Assembly (NCBI RefSeq): GCF_016864015.1
Contig: NZ_CP045067.1
Location: 1,461,001 to 1,525,000 of the forward strand
DNA from: Lacinutrix sp. WUR7
Lineage (GTDB): Bacteria; Bacteroidota; Bacteroidia; Flavobacteriales; Flavobacteriaceae
Direction: 5' to 3'
Length of the DNA: 64,000 nt
How positions within the stretch are numbered: position 1 is the first letter of the stretch; each line of letters starts with the position of its first letter. The position numbers and the translations under genes are program-made. The notes under the pieces are model-generated. The model worked only from the letters and a program-made list of their open reading frames with translations, did no database searches and was not told the DNA's origin. This document shows, piece after piece, positions 53,955-63,421 of the stretch.

Positions 53955-56015
53955 TTAACTAATATGCAATCCATTACTAACATTAGCATCATCGGGATTT
54001 ACAAATACCAATTTACCATCTGGCGTTTCGGTCATTAAAATCATCCCTTGACTTTCTACTCCACGTAATGCTCTAGGAGCAAGGTTTACTAAAACAGTTA
54101 CTTTTTTACCAACTACTTCTTCTGCAGTAAAGCTTTCTGCAATACCAGAAACAATGGTTCTTACGTCAATTCCTGTGTCTACTTTAAGTACTAAAAGCTT
54201 TTTTGCTTTTGGCATTTTTTCGGCTTCTAAAATAGTACCAACACGAATATCTAATTTTGTAAAATCTTCAAAAGCTATCGTTTCTTTTTGTGGTTCTACT
54301 ACTGCATTTGCTATTTCGTTAGCTTTTTTGCTAGCTTCTAATTTGTCTAATTGTTTCTGAATTTCTTCATCTTCAATTTTGGAGAAAAGTAATTCTGCTT
54401 TTCCTATTTTATGTCCAGCTGGAAGTAAGATTTCTTTGGTAGAAACTTCATCCCAAGACGTTTGGTTTTCACTAGATTTGCTATTAAGAATTCCTTTTAG
54501 TTTGTCTGAAGTGAACGGTAAAAACGGTTCGCTTAATGTTGCCAAAGCGGAAGCGATTTGCAGTGCAACATACATAATGGTTTTTGTACGTGCTTCGTCT
54601 ACTTTAATAACCTTCCAAGGTTCTTCGTCTGCTAAATATTTATTTCCTAATCGAGCAAGATTCATTAATTCTTGACCAGCTTCTCTAAAACGGTATCTTT
54701 CAATAGAGCTAGAAATTACATTTGGATATGCTTTAATTGCAGCAAGAGTTTCTTGGTCTATTTCTGAAAAATCGGTTGGTTCCGGAATAATTCCTTCGTA
54801 ATATTTATTTGTTAAAACAACTACACGATTAATAAAGTTACCAAAAATGGCTACTAATTCGTTGTTGTTTCTTGCTTGAAAATCTTTCCAAGTAAAATCG
54901 TTATCCTTACTTTCTGGTGCATTTGCTGTTAATGCATAACGCAATACATCTTGTTGGTTTGGGAAATCTTCTAAATATTCAGGTAACCAAACAGCCCAGT
55001 TTTTTGAAGTAGAAAGTTTTTTACCTTCTAGATTTAAAAACTCGTTTGCTGGCACATTATCTGGAAGAATATAAGAACCTTCTGCTTTTAGCATTGCTGG
55101 GAAAATAATACAGTGAAACACAATATTATCTTTACCAATAAAATGTACTAGTTTGGTGTCTTTGTCTTTCCAATATGGTTCCCAATCTTTTCCAACACGC
55201 GCTGCCCATTCTTTAGTAGAAGAGATATAGCCAATTGGTGCATCAAACCAAACGTAAAGTACTTTTCCTTCGGCTCCTTCAAGTGGTACAGGAATTCCCC
55301 AATCTAAATCTCTGGTTACTGCACGCGGACGTAAACCATCATCAATCCATGATTTTACTTGTCCGTAAACATTCGGTTTCCAATCCTTTTTATGACCTTT
55401 TAGAATCCATTCTTTTAGAAATTCTTCGTGTTTATTTAAAGGTAAAAACCAGTGTTTGGTTTGTTTTAATGTTGGTACATTTCCTGTGATAGCCGATTTT
55501 GGGTTTATTAAATCGGTTGCGTTATGACTTGTTCCGCAGTTTTCACATTGGTCACCATAACTTTCTTCAAATCCACATTTAGGGCAAGTACCAACTACAA
55601 AACGATCTGCTAAAAACTGATTTGCTTCTTCGTCATATAATTGCTCTGTAATTTCTTCAACAAATTCGTTTTTATCGTACAAAGTTGTAAAAAACTCAGA
55701 AGCTGTATCGTGATGAATCTTCGCAGAAGTACGCGAGTAGTTATCGAAAGTAATTCCGAAGTCTTCAAAAGATTGCTTAATAATTGCGTGATATTTATCT
55801 ACAATGTCTTGCGGCGTTACCCCTTCTTTTTTCGCTTTAATAGTGATTGGAACACCATGCTCATCACTTCCACAAATAAAGGCAACATCGTTTCCTGTTA
55901 AACGCATAAAACGAGCGTAAATATCTGCTGGCACATAAACACCGGCTAAATGACCAATATGAATTGGACCGTTAGTATATGGTAACGCAGCAGTAATAGT
56001 ATATCTTTTTGACAT
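53955..56015 (-). CDS. metG: Methionyl-tRNA synthetase
   Basis: A 686-residue class I synthetase: HIGH near residue 18 (PIHIGHLAG), zinc-binding [18 protein letters not shown], the KMSKS loop as KLSTS (333-337), and a C-terminal tRNA-binding domain ('[20 protein letters not shown]'). It charges tRNA-Met in the cytoplasm. The length and the fused C-terminal domain are normal for Bacteroidota. Confidence 0.97.
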   Translation of the reverse strand: MSKRYTITAALPYTNGPIHIGHLAGVYVPADIYARFMRLTGNDVAFICGSDEHGVPITIKAKKEGVTPQDIVDKYHAIIKQSFEDFGITFDNYSRTSAKIHHDTASEFFTTLYDKNEFVEEITEQLYDEEANQFLADRFVVGTCPKCGFEESYGDQCENCGTSHNATDLINPKSAITGNVPTLKQTKHWFLPLNKHEEFLKEWILKGHKKDWKPNVYGQVKSWIDDGLRPRAVTRDLDWGIPVPLEGAEGKVLYVWFDAPIGYISSTKEWAARVGKDWEPYWKDKDTKLVHFIGKDNIVFHCIIFPAMLKAEGSYILPDNVPANEFLNLEGKKLSTSKNWAVWLPEYLEDFPNQQDVLRYALTANAPESKDNDFTWKDFQARNNNELVAIFGNFINRVVVLTNKYYEGIIPEPTDFSEIDQETLAAIKAYPNVISSSIERYRFREAGQELMNLARLGNKYLADEEPWKVIKVDEARTKTIMYVALQIASALATLSEPFLPFTSDKLKGILNSKSSENQTSWDEVSTKEILLPAGHKIGKAELLFSKIEDEEIQKQLDKLEASKKANEIANAVVEPQKETIAFEDFTKLDIRVGTILEAEKMPKAKKLLVLKVDTGIDVRTIVSGIAESFTAEEVVGKKVTVLVNLAPRALRGVESQGMILMTETPDGKLVFVNPDDANVSNGLHIS

Positions 56016-56037
56016 TGTAAATTTCTTTTTGAAGCCA

Positions 56038-56045
56038 CAAAAGTA
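56038..56045 (-). promoter_or_regulatory. Possible metG -7 box (TACTTTTG)
   Basis: TACTTTTG on the minus strand fits TAnnTTTG and lies 22 bp before the metG ATG. No TTG is seen at the expected distance. Confidence 0.45.
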
Positions 56046-56088
56046 CGCTTTTTAAGAGGGATTTAGAAAAAAAATGTACATTTACATT

Positions 56089-57105
56089 ATGACTAAAAAA
56101 GGAAACTTTTTACAATTGTTTTGTGTGTTTTTTTTCTTCGGAATTATGACACTTACTGCACAAGATAATAGTACTAAAAATACTACGAATTTGATACAAC
56201 CAGATTATTTAAAATCAGGAGATACTGTTGCTATTGTTGCTCCTTCCGGAATACTTAAAAACAGAAAAGGAGAAGTGGAACAAGCGAAATCTTTACTTAA
56301 AAGTTGGGGTTTAAATGTCGTTGTAGGAAAGCATGTTTTTAGTAAAGACAATCACTTTGCAGGAACAGATGCACAGCGTTGTGAAGATTTTCAGCAAGCA
56401 TTAGACGATCCAAAAATTAGCGCTATTTGGTCTGCTAGAGGTGGTTATGGAACGGTTAGAATTTTAGATAAATTAGATTATACGCAATTTAAAAAGCATC
56501 CAAAATGGATTATTGGCTATAGTGATATTACGGCATTGCATAATCAAGTACATAACGAAGGGTTTCAATCTTTACACGCTTTAATGTGTGTAAGTTTGAC
56601 TAAGGATTTAAGTGAAATAGAAGAAAGTATAGCAACTTTTAAAGATGCCCTTTTTGGAAGGCCAATTGCATATACTTTAAAAGGATCAGAGTATAATAGA
56701 GTAGGAGAAGTAACCGCTCCTGTGGTTGGTGGAAACTTAACCATTTTGCACACCATGTTGGGTTCTAATACCAGCATCGATACTTCTAATAAAATTTTAT
56801 TTATTGAAGAAATAGGCGAGTATAAATATCATATTGATAGAATGCTTCAAAGTTTAAAGCGTGCTGGTTATTTTGAAAACTGCAAGGGTCTTATGGTTGG
56901 AGACATGAGTAAGATGCGAAAAAATACAACACCTTGGGGAACTTCGGTAGAGCAACTTATTTTAGATGTTTTAGCGGAATATGATTTCCCTATCGTTTTT
57001 AATGTTCCTGCTGGTCATGAAAAAGATAACCGTGCTTTGATACTTGGTAGAAATGCTACGATAACTGTTGGAAAGGATAAAAGTACCGTTGTTTTTGAAG
57101 AGTAA
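56089..57105 (+). CDS. S66-family LD-carboxypeptidase, secreted
   Basis: The ATG at 56089 (MTKKGNFLQLFCVFFFFGIM) gives a signal peptide ending in LTAQ; an in-frame ATG at 56074 is possible. The enzyme part has 'DTVAIVAPSG', 'WSARGGYGTVRILDKLDY', the catalytic serine in IGYSDITALH, and 'HIDRMLQSLKRAGYFENC'. S66 enzymes cut the L,D bond of muropeptides during wall recycling; the signal peptide puts it in the periplasm. Confidence 0.9.
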   Translation: MTKKGNFLQLFCVFFFFGIMTLTAQDNSTKNTTNLIQPDYLKSGDTVAIVAPSGILKNRKGEVEQAKSLLKSWGLNVVVGKHVFSKDNHFAGTDAQRCEDFQQALDDPKISAIWSARGGYGTVRILDKLDYTQFKKHPKWIIGYSDITALHNQVHNEGFQSLHALMCVSLTKDLSEIEESIATFKDALFGRPIAYTLKGSEYNRVGEVTAPVVGGNLTILHTMLGSNTSIDTSNKILFIEEIGEYKYHIDRMLQSLKRAGYFENCKGLMVGDMSKMRKNTTPWGTSVEQLILDVLAEYDFPIVFNVPAGHEKDNRALILGRNATITVGKDKSTVVFEE

Positions 57106-57208
57106 AAACTTGTTATACGGAATTGGGTTTAGGATGCCTTTTTAATATAGATTTCGCATCTAGTGCGGAATGACAGAACAATGAAATAATAGGAATAAGA
57201 AGTAGGAT

Positions 57209-57332
57209 GAGATTCCTGCCTTTATTATAATAAAACAAAAGAGATTCCCACTTTCGTGAAATTAAATTTAGCTGGCTTGAAGAGATTCCTGCCTGTATAA
57301 TAATAAATTAGAAGAGATTCCCACTTTCGTGG
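57209..57332. repeat. Two copies of a flavobacterial intergenic repeat
   Basis: A unit of about 50 bp, starting GAGATTCCTGCC and ending GAGATTCCCACTTTCGTG, occurs at 57209-57259 and 57282-57332. The ends can pair as small hairpins. Related pieces lie at 44571-44590 and near 57160. Confidence 0.75.
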
Positions 57333-57341
57333 GAAGTGAAC

Positions 57342-57701
57342 ATGGCACAACATAATGAACTAGGTGAAAAGGGAGAAGAGTTAGCAGTAGATTTTCTATT
57401 GCAAAAGGGGTATGCAATTATGGAACGCAATTACCGATTTCAAAAAGCCGAAGTGGATATTATTGCTAAACTAAAAGATACTCTTGCTATTGTAGAAGTG
57501 AAAACCAGATCTACTATCGATTTTGGGAATCCGCAAGACTTTTTAAAACCGAAGCAAATTCAACGCATAGTAAAAGCAGTAGACCATTATGTAACCACGA
57601 ATAAACTAGATGTGGAAGTACGTTTTGATATTATTGCCATCGTTAAAACGGGAAAAACCTTTGAAATAGAGCATTTAGAAAATGCTTTTTATCATTTCTA
57701 A
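57342..57701 (+). CDS. YraN-family (UPF0102) putative endonuclease
   Basis: The ATG at 57342 is preferred over a GTG six bases earlier. The 119-residue protein has the family pattern 'GEKGEELAVDFLLQKGYAIMERNYRF', 'EVDIIAKLKDTLAIVEVKTR' and 'VRFDIIAIV'; E-x-D-x-x and EVKTR resemble a Holliday-resolvase-like nuclease core. The true function is not established. The start follows directly on a repeat. Confidence 0.88.
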   Translation: MAQHNELGEKGEELAVDFLLQKGYAIMERNYRFQKAEVDIIAKLKDTLAIVEVKTRSTIDFGNPQDFLKPKQIQRIVKAVDHYVTTNKLDVEVRFDIIAIVKTGKTFEIEHLENAFYHF

Positions 57702-57747
57702 ATACTACGAAAATAACATTGCATTATTTGAAACTTCTTTTTATCCT

Positions 57748-58431
57748 TTAGGTATAAGAAATAAGGATATTGGCAACTTTTTGCAAATCACTTTCATTAA
57801 TTTCAGTCTTAGGAGCTAAAGGAAATACTTGTTGTCCGGGTCTGCTAATAAATGCAGCTCTCCAACCAGCCCAAAGTGCGCCAGCAACATCCCAACCATG
57901 TGCAGCAATAAGCATACAGTCTTGTGGTTTAACGTTCATTTTATTGGCTGCCCAATGATAAACATCGGTAAAAGGCTTGAATTTACCAACAGACTCAATA
58001 CTTAATAACGCATCAAAATAAGGTGTTAAACCTACGTTTTTAAATTTGTTTTTTAAGCTTTCTGTGTCTGAGTTAGTAAGTGCTACCAAAGTATATCCTT
58101 CCTTTTTTAATACTGCTAAGGCATCCTTAACTTCTGGATGCGGTGGTAAATTCTGCATGGCACTTGCAACAATTTTTCTTGCTTCATCTTCAGAAATTAG
58201 AATATCATTATTTGCAGCAACCATTTGCAGAGCGGCAGCACCAATATGACCAAACGGTTTGTATTGTCCGCTTGCAGAAACCACTAACGAATATTGTAAC
58301 ATTGTTGTAAACCATAAGGATAGTAAATCTTCTTTTCCGCCTAAAGCGGCTCCAATCCGTTTTTTCATAGCGGTTAGATCTAAAAGGGTTTCGTTTACAT
58401 CAAAGAATAATACTTTAGGTTTGGTTTTCAT
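57748..58431 (-). CDS. HAD-superfamily hydrolase, type II haloacid dehalogenase-like
   Basis: A 227-residue HAD protein: motif I FFDVNETLLDL (first Asp as nucleophile), motif II 'LVALTNSD', a conserved Lys in SVGKFKP and motif IV 'MLIAAHGWDVAGA'. It fits the L-2-haloacid dehalogenase-like group, which may have other substrates. It is the last gene of the redox operon on the minus strand. Confidence 0.88.
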   Translation of the reverse strand: MKTKPKVLFFDVNETLLDLTAMKKRIGAALGGKEDLLSLWFTTMLQYSLVVSASGQYKPFGHIGAAALQMVAANNDILISEDEARKIVASAMQNLPPHPEVKDALAVLKKEGYTLVALTNSDTESLKNKFKNVGLTPYFDALLSIESVGKFKPFTDVYHWAANKMNVKPQDCMLIAAHGWDVAGALWAGWRAAFISRPGQQVFPLAPKTEINESDLQKVANILISYT

Positions 58432-58484
58432 TTTATGAAGATATGTAATGTTTTACTTTCGGTTTACTCTAGAAGCATCAAAAA

Positions 58485-59561
58485 CTAATTTGCTAAGGCA
58501 ATTTTATTAATGGTAAATTCCATTTCAGAAATATCTGCAGTAACCTCATGAATCCTAGAGTTTGTGAAATATAAATAACCATCGTATATGCTAAAGGTAT
58601 CTGCCCATTTTATGGCATTACCTTCCACTAAAGTATGTATACTACCATCTGGTTTGCGATACTTGATTTTGTTATGTTCTAAATCTGCGTAATATAAGTT
58701 TCCGTTTTCGTCAAAAATCATTCCATCTGGTGCAGAAGTTTTAGCTTCAAAAGTTACTGCGTTTTCAATCTCTTTTTCATCATCCAAAATTAGTGCTTTT
58801 GTTGGTATGCTGAATAAACTATAACCCGAAAGAGCATGGTAGTATAATTTGTTATTCTTGGAATCTAAAGCAATTCCATCGGAATGTACAGCATTTGTCC
58901 ATTTCTTATTTTCAAAAGTTAAAAAATCTAATTCTGCTGCTGTCGAAGGATGATTATCTAAAACTCTAGTGAACTTTTCCGTTTTTAAATCTAAAATGAC
59001 TAAACCAGAATTACCAGAATCTGTGAAGTAGATTTTGTTATTCTTTTTGTCAAGACGTAAATCGTTTATATAAGAATTAGGATGATAAGCATCTTCATTC
59101 AAAATATAAGTATGCTCTAAATTTTTGGTGTTTATATCAAAAACAAAAATTCTAGGTGCATCTACAACTTCTTGAAAAAGTGCACTTCTGGTATCTAAAA
59201 TGTAAATCAGATCGTCGTAAACCACCACAGATTGTACCCCAACAAATTTATTAGTTTCTGTTTTTTCTCCTATTTCCCAAGAGTTCCATGCTTCATTTGG
59301 AAAAGCAGCGTTTGTTCCATTTGTAATTTCTGCTACAGCATTCTTAACTCCTTTTCTCCACCTTGGAAAGTTTACAAAAACACGACCTGCATTACTCACG
59401 GAAACCCCAGTTACTTGTTGCCCTTTAAAGGATGCTATTTGCGTTATTTTTGGTGTTTCGGTTTGTGCCGTAACAGGTTTAGTTTCCACTTTGTTTTCTG
59501 TTTTTTCTTTACAAGAAAGCAGTAAAACAGAAAGGATAAGGATGTAGCTGAAATTTTTCAT
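58485..59561 (-). CDS. Major royal jelly protein-family lipoprotein
   Basis: A 358-residue lipoprotein (lipobox in VLLLSCKEK). The repeats 'VSVSNAGRVFVNFPRW', 'YFTDSGNSGLVILDLKTEKF' and 'PDGMIFDENGNLYYADLEHN' mark the MRJP/yellow six-bladed propeller, related to SMP-30-like lactonases. The reaction is unknown. It lies 27 bp after the peroxiredoxin-like gene. Confidence 0.85.
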   Translation of the reverse strand: MKNFSYILILSVLLLSCKEKTENKVETKPVTAQTETPKITQIASFKGQQVTGVSVSNAGRVFVNFPRWRKGVKNAVAEITNGTNAAFPNEAWNSWEIGEKTETNKFVGVQSVVVYDDLIYILDTRSALFQEVVDAPRIFVFDINTKNLEHTYILNEDAYHPNSYINDLRLDKKNNKIYFTDSGNSGLVILDLKTEKFTRVLDNHPSTAAELDFLTFENKKWTNAVHSDGIALDSKNNKLYYHALSGYSLFSIPTKALILDDEKEIENAVTFEAKTSAPDGMIFDENGNLYYADLEHNKIKYRKPDGSIHTLVEGNAIKWADTFSIYDGYLYFTNSRIHEVTADISEMEFTINKIALAN

Positions 59562-59588
59562 TGATATGTTTTTCTTAATAAAAATACA

Positions 59589-60254
59589 TTATTTTAACTT
59601 GTGTAAAGCAGATACTATTTCTGAAGGTTCTGCACGTGCTGTGTAATCTGCATCTAAAAATGCATACGTGATAATTCCGTTGGTATTAATAATATAAGTG
59701 GCAGCTAAAGGTAAGGTGTTACTAGTATCTCCATTTACCTTATTTAAACCAAAACCAGCGTTATACATAGAAGCGACGTCGTCTGTTAACGTGTAAACAA
59801 CACCATATTCTTTTGCAATAGTGTTTCCTACATCACTTAAAACGGCAAATTCTAAATTGTTTTTTTCGGAAGTACTCAAAGAGTTATCCGGTAATTCTGG
59901 TGTTAAAGCTAAAAGTGTAGCGCCTTCGTTCTTAAATTCAGGTAATTTTTCTTGTAAAGCATGCAATGTGATATTGCAATACGGACACCAACCACCTCGA
60001 TACCATGTTAAAACTACAGGTCCGTTTTTAAGTACATCGTTTAACGTAATCGCTTCGTTTAAGGCATTTTTTAAAGTGAAATTGGGTGCTTTGTCACCAA
60101 CATTTAAGGCAGTATCTAGTACGCCAGATTTAGCAACACTAGCAATGCCGTCGGCATATATTTGTTTCTTTTCGTCTGTAAATTTCGCGGCACCTGCTTG
60201 ACGTACTTTATCTAATAAAACGTCTAATTCTCCAGTGTTTTTATTGTTGTCCAT
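59589..60254 (-). CDS. Peroxiredoxin-like thioredoxin-fold protein
   Basis: The ATG at 60254 (MDNNKNTGELDVL) is preferred over an upstream TTG. The 221-residue protein has an AhpC/TSA-type fold with the CxxC site GGWCPYCNITLHALQ and the preceding 'LTWYRGGW'. It probably reduces peroxides or disulfides in the cytoplasm. It follows the DsbA-like gene by 27 bp. Confidence 0.88.
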   Translation of the reverse strand: MDNNKNTGELDVLLDKVRQAGAAKFTDEKKQIYADGIASVAKSGVLDTALNVGDKAPNFTLKNALNEAITLNDVLKNGPVVLTWYRGGWCPYCNITLHALQEKLPEFKNEGATLLALTPELPDNSLSTSEKNNLEFAVLSDVGNTIAKEYGVVYTLTDDVASMYNAGFGLNKVNGDTSNTLPLAATYIINTNGIITYAFLDADYTARAEPSEIVSALHKLK

Positions 60255-60281
60255 GGGTTGTGTATTAAACAATGGGTTACA

Positions 60282-60941
60282 TTAAACCGATTGTTGTTCT
60301 TTAATTAATTCGGTTAAAACTTGTTTAAAAGTTTCTACAGGTTGCGCTCCTGTAACGGCGCTTTTACGATTAAAAACAATAGTTGGTACAGAGTTTACAC
60401 CCATGTTTTTCCAATAGTCTTGTTTCGTTCTTACTTCTTTACGTGCTTCTTCATTATCTAATTTAGTTAAAGCTTCGTCTGCAGGAAGACCAACACTTAA
60501 AAGTACTTCTTTTAAAACATCTTTTTTAGACACATCTTTTCTATCGCTAAAAAACGCTTTAGTCAATGCCATTTTTAGTTCGGTTTGCTTTCCGAAGTCT
60601 TTAGCATATTCTAATAAAACGTGAGCATCAAAAGTGTTCACCATACGCATTTCATCAAAATAATCGAAGGTAAAACCTAATTCCGCACCAGCTTCTGTCA
60701 TCATTTGCTTCGATTGGTTTTGTTGCTCTGTCGTAGAACCATATTTTTCTGTAATATGCTCGTTTACATTTTGACCTTCGGCTGGCATATTTGGGTTTAA
60801 CTCAAATGGTTGCCATTCTATTTCAATTTGATCTTGAATACCAAGTTCTTGGATTGCTTTTTCCAAACGCTTGTATCCAATGGTACACCACGGACACACA
60901 ACGTCTGAAACGATATCTATTTTAAGTTTTTTTGACATCAT
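60282..60941 (-). CDS. DsbA-family oxidoreductase, FrnE-like
   Basis: A 219-residue thioredoxin-fold protein with active site CPWC in VVCPWCTIGYKRLE and the cis-proline region GVNSVPTIVFN. No signal peptide, so it acts in the cytoplasm like FrnE. The start codon shares one base with the EthD stop (TAATG), a mark of translational coupling. It may repair oxidised thiols. Confidence 0.92.
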   Translation of the reverse strand: MMSKKLKIDIVSDVVCPWCTIGYKRLEKAIQELGIQDQIEIEWQPFELNPNMPAEGQNVNEHITEKYGSTTEQQNQSKQMMTEAGAELGFTFDYFDEMRMVNTFDAHVLLEYAKDFGKQTELKMALTKAFFSDRKDVSKKDVLKEVLLSVGLPADEALTKLDNEEARKEVRTKQDYWKNMGVNSVPTIVFNRKSAVTGAQPVETFKQVLTELIKEQQSV

Positions 60942-61255
60942 TAAAAAGTTATTAGTTCACTAATTTGAAGTTCTCCTTTTACATTGCTATAGTTTTTTAT
61001 ATCTGCAGCAAAGGTTTCGGCATGAGGTCCAAAAGACTCTTGAAAAGACGCTACACTATCAAATTTCAAATGTGCGATGGCTACATAAGGCGCCGGTTCA
61101 CCAGGAACTCTGCTAGCCAATCCTAAATCTAATTCTAAACCTTTTAAAGCACTACCAAGAGCATCTACGATCATTGGTAAATGTTTTGTTTTATAATATG
61201 CTGCATCAAACTGTACATCTTTGCCGTTTGGATACATTACAGATACTTTTATCAT
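60941..61255 (-). CDS. EthD-family protein
   Basis: A 104-residue dimeric alpha/beta-barrel protein of the EthD type: 'VSVMYPNGKDVQFDAAYYKTKHLPMI' with the conserved His, and 'PYVAIAHLKFDSVASFQESF'. Members are linked with breakdown of small organic compounds, but the catalytic role is unclear. It is coupled to the DsbA-like gene. Confidence 0.88.
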   Translation of the reverse strand: MIKVSVMYPNGKDVQFDAAYYKTKHLPMIVDALGSALKGLELDLGLASRVPGEPAPYVAIAHLKFDSVASFQESFGPHAETFAADIKNYSNVKGELQISELITF

Positions 61256-61278
61256 GATATTTTTTTTTATAAAATTAA

Positions 61279-61309
61279 TAAACCTTCCTCAAAAAAAGAG
61301 GAAGGTTTA
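61279..61309 (-). terminator. Hairpin between CMD and EthD genes
   Basis: A perfect 12-bp stem (TAAACCTTCCTC and its complement) with a 7-nt loop, followed by an AT-rich tract on the minus strand. It may cause partial termination within the operon. Confidence 0.7.
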
Positions 61310-61342
61310 CAGCTATTAATCTGTAGTTTTAGGACTACAATT

Positions 61343-61891
61343 TTATTTTTTCCAAGCAAATTTTTGAAAACCAGCATCCACAGGTGTATTTGCAATATGG
61401 TTTGTATAATTGCTAATTACTTTTTGAGATAATCCTAAAATGATTTCTAATACTTGTTGTTCTCCATATCCAGCTGCGTAAAAAGCATCTAAATCTGCTT
61501 GTGATACGTTACCACGATTTCTAACAACAGATAAAGTCATTGTACGTAAAGCTTCTAATTTAGCGTTTTCTAAAGGTGTTTCGTTACGTAAAGCTTCAGT
61601 AATAGCATCATCTACTTTCATCATTTTTGCAATTCCTGTATGTGCAGGAACACAGTAATGACATGCGTGTTCTACGTTGATTGTTTGCCAAACGACAGTC
61701 AATTCTTCTTCGTTAAATGAGGTTTGTGTAAATAATTCGTGTAAGGTTTGGTATGCGGTTAATAATTGAGGTGACGCAGCTAATACACCGTGTAAACCAG
61801 GAATCATTCCATAAGCTTTTTGAGAGTTTTCTAATAAAGGTTTGCTTGCTTCAGGAGCAGTTTCAATGTTGTGAATTTTTAATGTTGTCAT
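61343..61891 (-). CDS. Carboxymuconolactone decarboxylase/AhpD-like protein
   Basis: A 182-residue all-helical protein with the redox motif CxxC and following His in EHACHYCVPAHTGIAKM, as in AhpD-type alkylhydroperoxidases. It likely reduces peroxides or quinone-type compounds with the thiol genes downstream. It has a TetR-type palindrome 40 bp upstream of its ATG and is probably the most strongly regulated gene of the group. Confidence 0.88.
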   Translation of the reverse strand: MTTLKIHNIETAPEASKPLLENSQKAYGMIPGLHGVLAASPQLLTAYQTLHELFTQTSFNEEELTVVWQTINVEHACHYCVPAHTGIAKMMKVDDAITEALRNETPLENAKLEALRTMTLSVVRNRGNVSQADLDAFYAAGYGEQQVLEIILGLSQKVISNYTNHIANTPVDAGFQKFAWKK

Positions 61892-61930
61892 AATTTTTCT
61901 TTTTAGTTTAATATGTATGTTAATTTTATC

Positions 61931-61946
61931 TAAACGTTCGTTTAGT
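61931..61946. promoter_or_regulatory. TetR-type operator before the CMD gene
   Basis: CTAAACGTTCGTTTAG is a perfect 16-bp palindrome between the tetR stop and the CMD start. A related site lies before tetR at 62575-62590. Confidence 0.75.
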
Positions 61947-61966
61947 TATTGTGTAAAAAAAATGTT

Positions 61967-62530
61967 TTATAAATTTTGGAAGGTCATTTCTATATAATCT
62001 TCTATTTCTTGTTTGGTATTAACTCTTGCTGCAGCTGCTAAACCATGTTTTGCTAATAATAAATAATTAGCTTGTTTTGCTATCGTTTGCGCATCTTTTG
62101 TAGCATCCATTTGTAATTTTTCTATAATGATGGATTTTAAATTATCCATAAATGAATTCATTTGTGTTTGGATGCATACATCTTCTTTTTCAGAAAATTC
62201 ATTATACGTATTGGTTACAAAACAACCTTTTATTTCGTCGGTTTTAAAATTGGAACTTACAGAATCGTAAAAGAATTGTTTAATGTCTGCAACACCATTT
62301 GTTCCGTTTTTTAGCTTTTGTAAATAAGCGTTTACTTTAGACTTATAAAGATTTAAGCTTTCTAGAAATAATCCGTGTTTGTTGCCAAAACTAGAATATA
62401 TAGAGAACTTGTTAATGCCCATTTCTTTTTCAAGCATTTGCATAGAGGTAGTTTCATAGCCATTTTTCCAAAAAAGGTGCATCGCTTTTTCTACTACTTC
62501 TTGTTCGTTATATTGTTTCTTTCTAGCCAT
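61967..62530 (-). CDS. TetR-family repressor
   Basis: A 187-residue regulator with HTH 'YETTSMQMLEKEMGINKFSIYSSFGNKHGLF' (about residues 24-54) and a C-terminal ligand domain. Cys in 'KGCFVTNTYNE' stands where some redox-sensing relatives such as NemR have their reactive cysteine. It likely represses the CMD/EthD/DsbA operon, which follows in the same direction, and itself. The inducer is unknown. Confidence 0.9.
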   Translation of the reverse strand: MARKKQYNEQEVVEKAMHLFWKNGYETTSMQMLEKEMGINKFSIYSSFGNKHGLFLESLNLYKSKVNAYLQKLKNGTNGVADIKQFFYDSVSSNFKTDEIKGCFVTNTYNEFSEKEDVCIQTQMNSFMDNLKSIIIEKLQMDATKDAQTIAKQANYLLLAKHGLAAAARVNTKQEIEDYIEMTFQNL

Positions 62531-62574
62531 ATTTGCTTTCCGTGAAAACGGAATATTCTAATTACAGGACAAAA

Positions 62575-62590
62575 CTAACTAATCGTTTAG
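62575..62590. promoter_or_regulatory. TetR-type operator-like site before tetR
   Basis: The right half CGTTTAG equals that of the palindrome at 61931 and the left half CTAACTA matches partly. It lies about 45 bp before the tetR start and 115 bp before the methyltransferase. Confidence 0.55.
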
Positions 62591-62705
62591 TAATAAAAAA
62601 ACGTTTTAACTTTTATTTATAGTTTGGTTGCAAAGGATTATTTTAATTTTACTGGAAAATATATATTAAAATGCTTTTATATGGGCACTTATTCATAGCG
62701 AATTC

Positions 62706-63380
62706 ATGAAGCAAAAGAAAAAAACATCTAAAGAGATAAAGAAGCCTTGGCCAACTAAAGATGCCATGGAACAAGTTTATGAAAGGAAACTTTGGGGTAG
62801 TAATAGTGCTGCATTTTATTCTGGAGAAGGATCGCATGACCCAGAATTGGTTTCTCCATATTTAGATTGCATTATTTCCTTTTTGAATTCTTTTAAAAAT
62901 AAGCTAGTAGTTTGCGATTTAGGCTGTGGAGATTTTAATGTGGGTAAAGAATTGGTCAAGCATACTAAAAGATATATTGGGGTCGATATTGTTTCTAATC
63001 TTATTGCACATAATAAAAGAACTTTTAAAGCTGAAAATTTAGAATTTCAATGTTTGGATATTGCAGTAGACAATTTGCCTTCTGGCGACTGTGTTTTATT
63101 ACGACAAGTATTACAGCATCTCTCGAATGCTGAGGTACAAAATATACTGAATAAATTAGCAGATTTTAAATATATCATTATAACCGAGCATGTACCGGAA
63201 GGTCATTTTGTACCGAATGCAGCTATTATTTCGGGACAAGGAATTAGACTAAAAAAGAAAAGTGGTTTAGATGTGTTAGTTGCTCCTTTTTATTTTAAGG
63301 TACAAGAAGAAAAACAGTTATTATCCATTCCTTTAAAGGATGGGAAAGGCGTAATTGTAACATCACTTTATACCGTTTAG
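62706..63380 (+). CDS. Class I SAM-dependent methyltransferase
   Basis: A 224-residue protein with the SAM-binding loop VVCDLGCGDFNVG (motif I, about residue 75), 'YIGVDIVSNLIAHN' (motif II) and 'DCVLLRQVLQHLSNAEVQNIL' (motif IV). The N-terminus is very rich in lysine (MKQKKKTSKEIKK). The substrate is unknown. It is divergent from tetR. Confidence 0.85.
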   Translation: MKQKKKTSKEIKKPWPTKDAMEQVYERKLWGSNSAAFYSGEGSHDPELVSPYLDCIISFLNSFKNKLVVCDLGCGDFNVGKELVKHTKRYIGVDIVSNLIAHNKRTFKAENLEFQCLDIAVDNLPSGDCVLLRQVLQHLSNAEVQNILNKLADFKYIIITEHVPEGHFVPNAAIISGQGIRLKKKSGLDVLVAPFYFKVQEEKQLLSIPLKDGKGVIVTSLYTV

Positions 63381-63421
63381 AATCTACTTTAGTAAAGGAG
63401 AAAGGTATAAATAGTTCAGAT

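Noticed and set aside
53954-53992. Longer start of the third lipocalin-like gene
   Set aside because: It overlaps metG and would hide the lipoprotein signal that begins at 53953.
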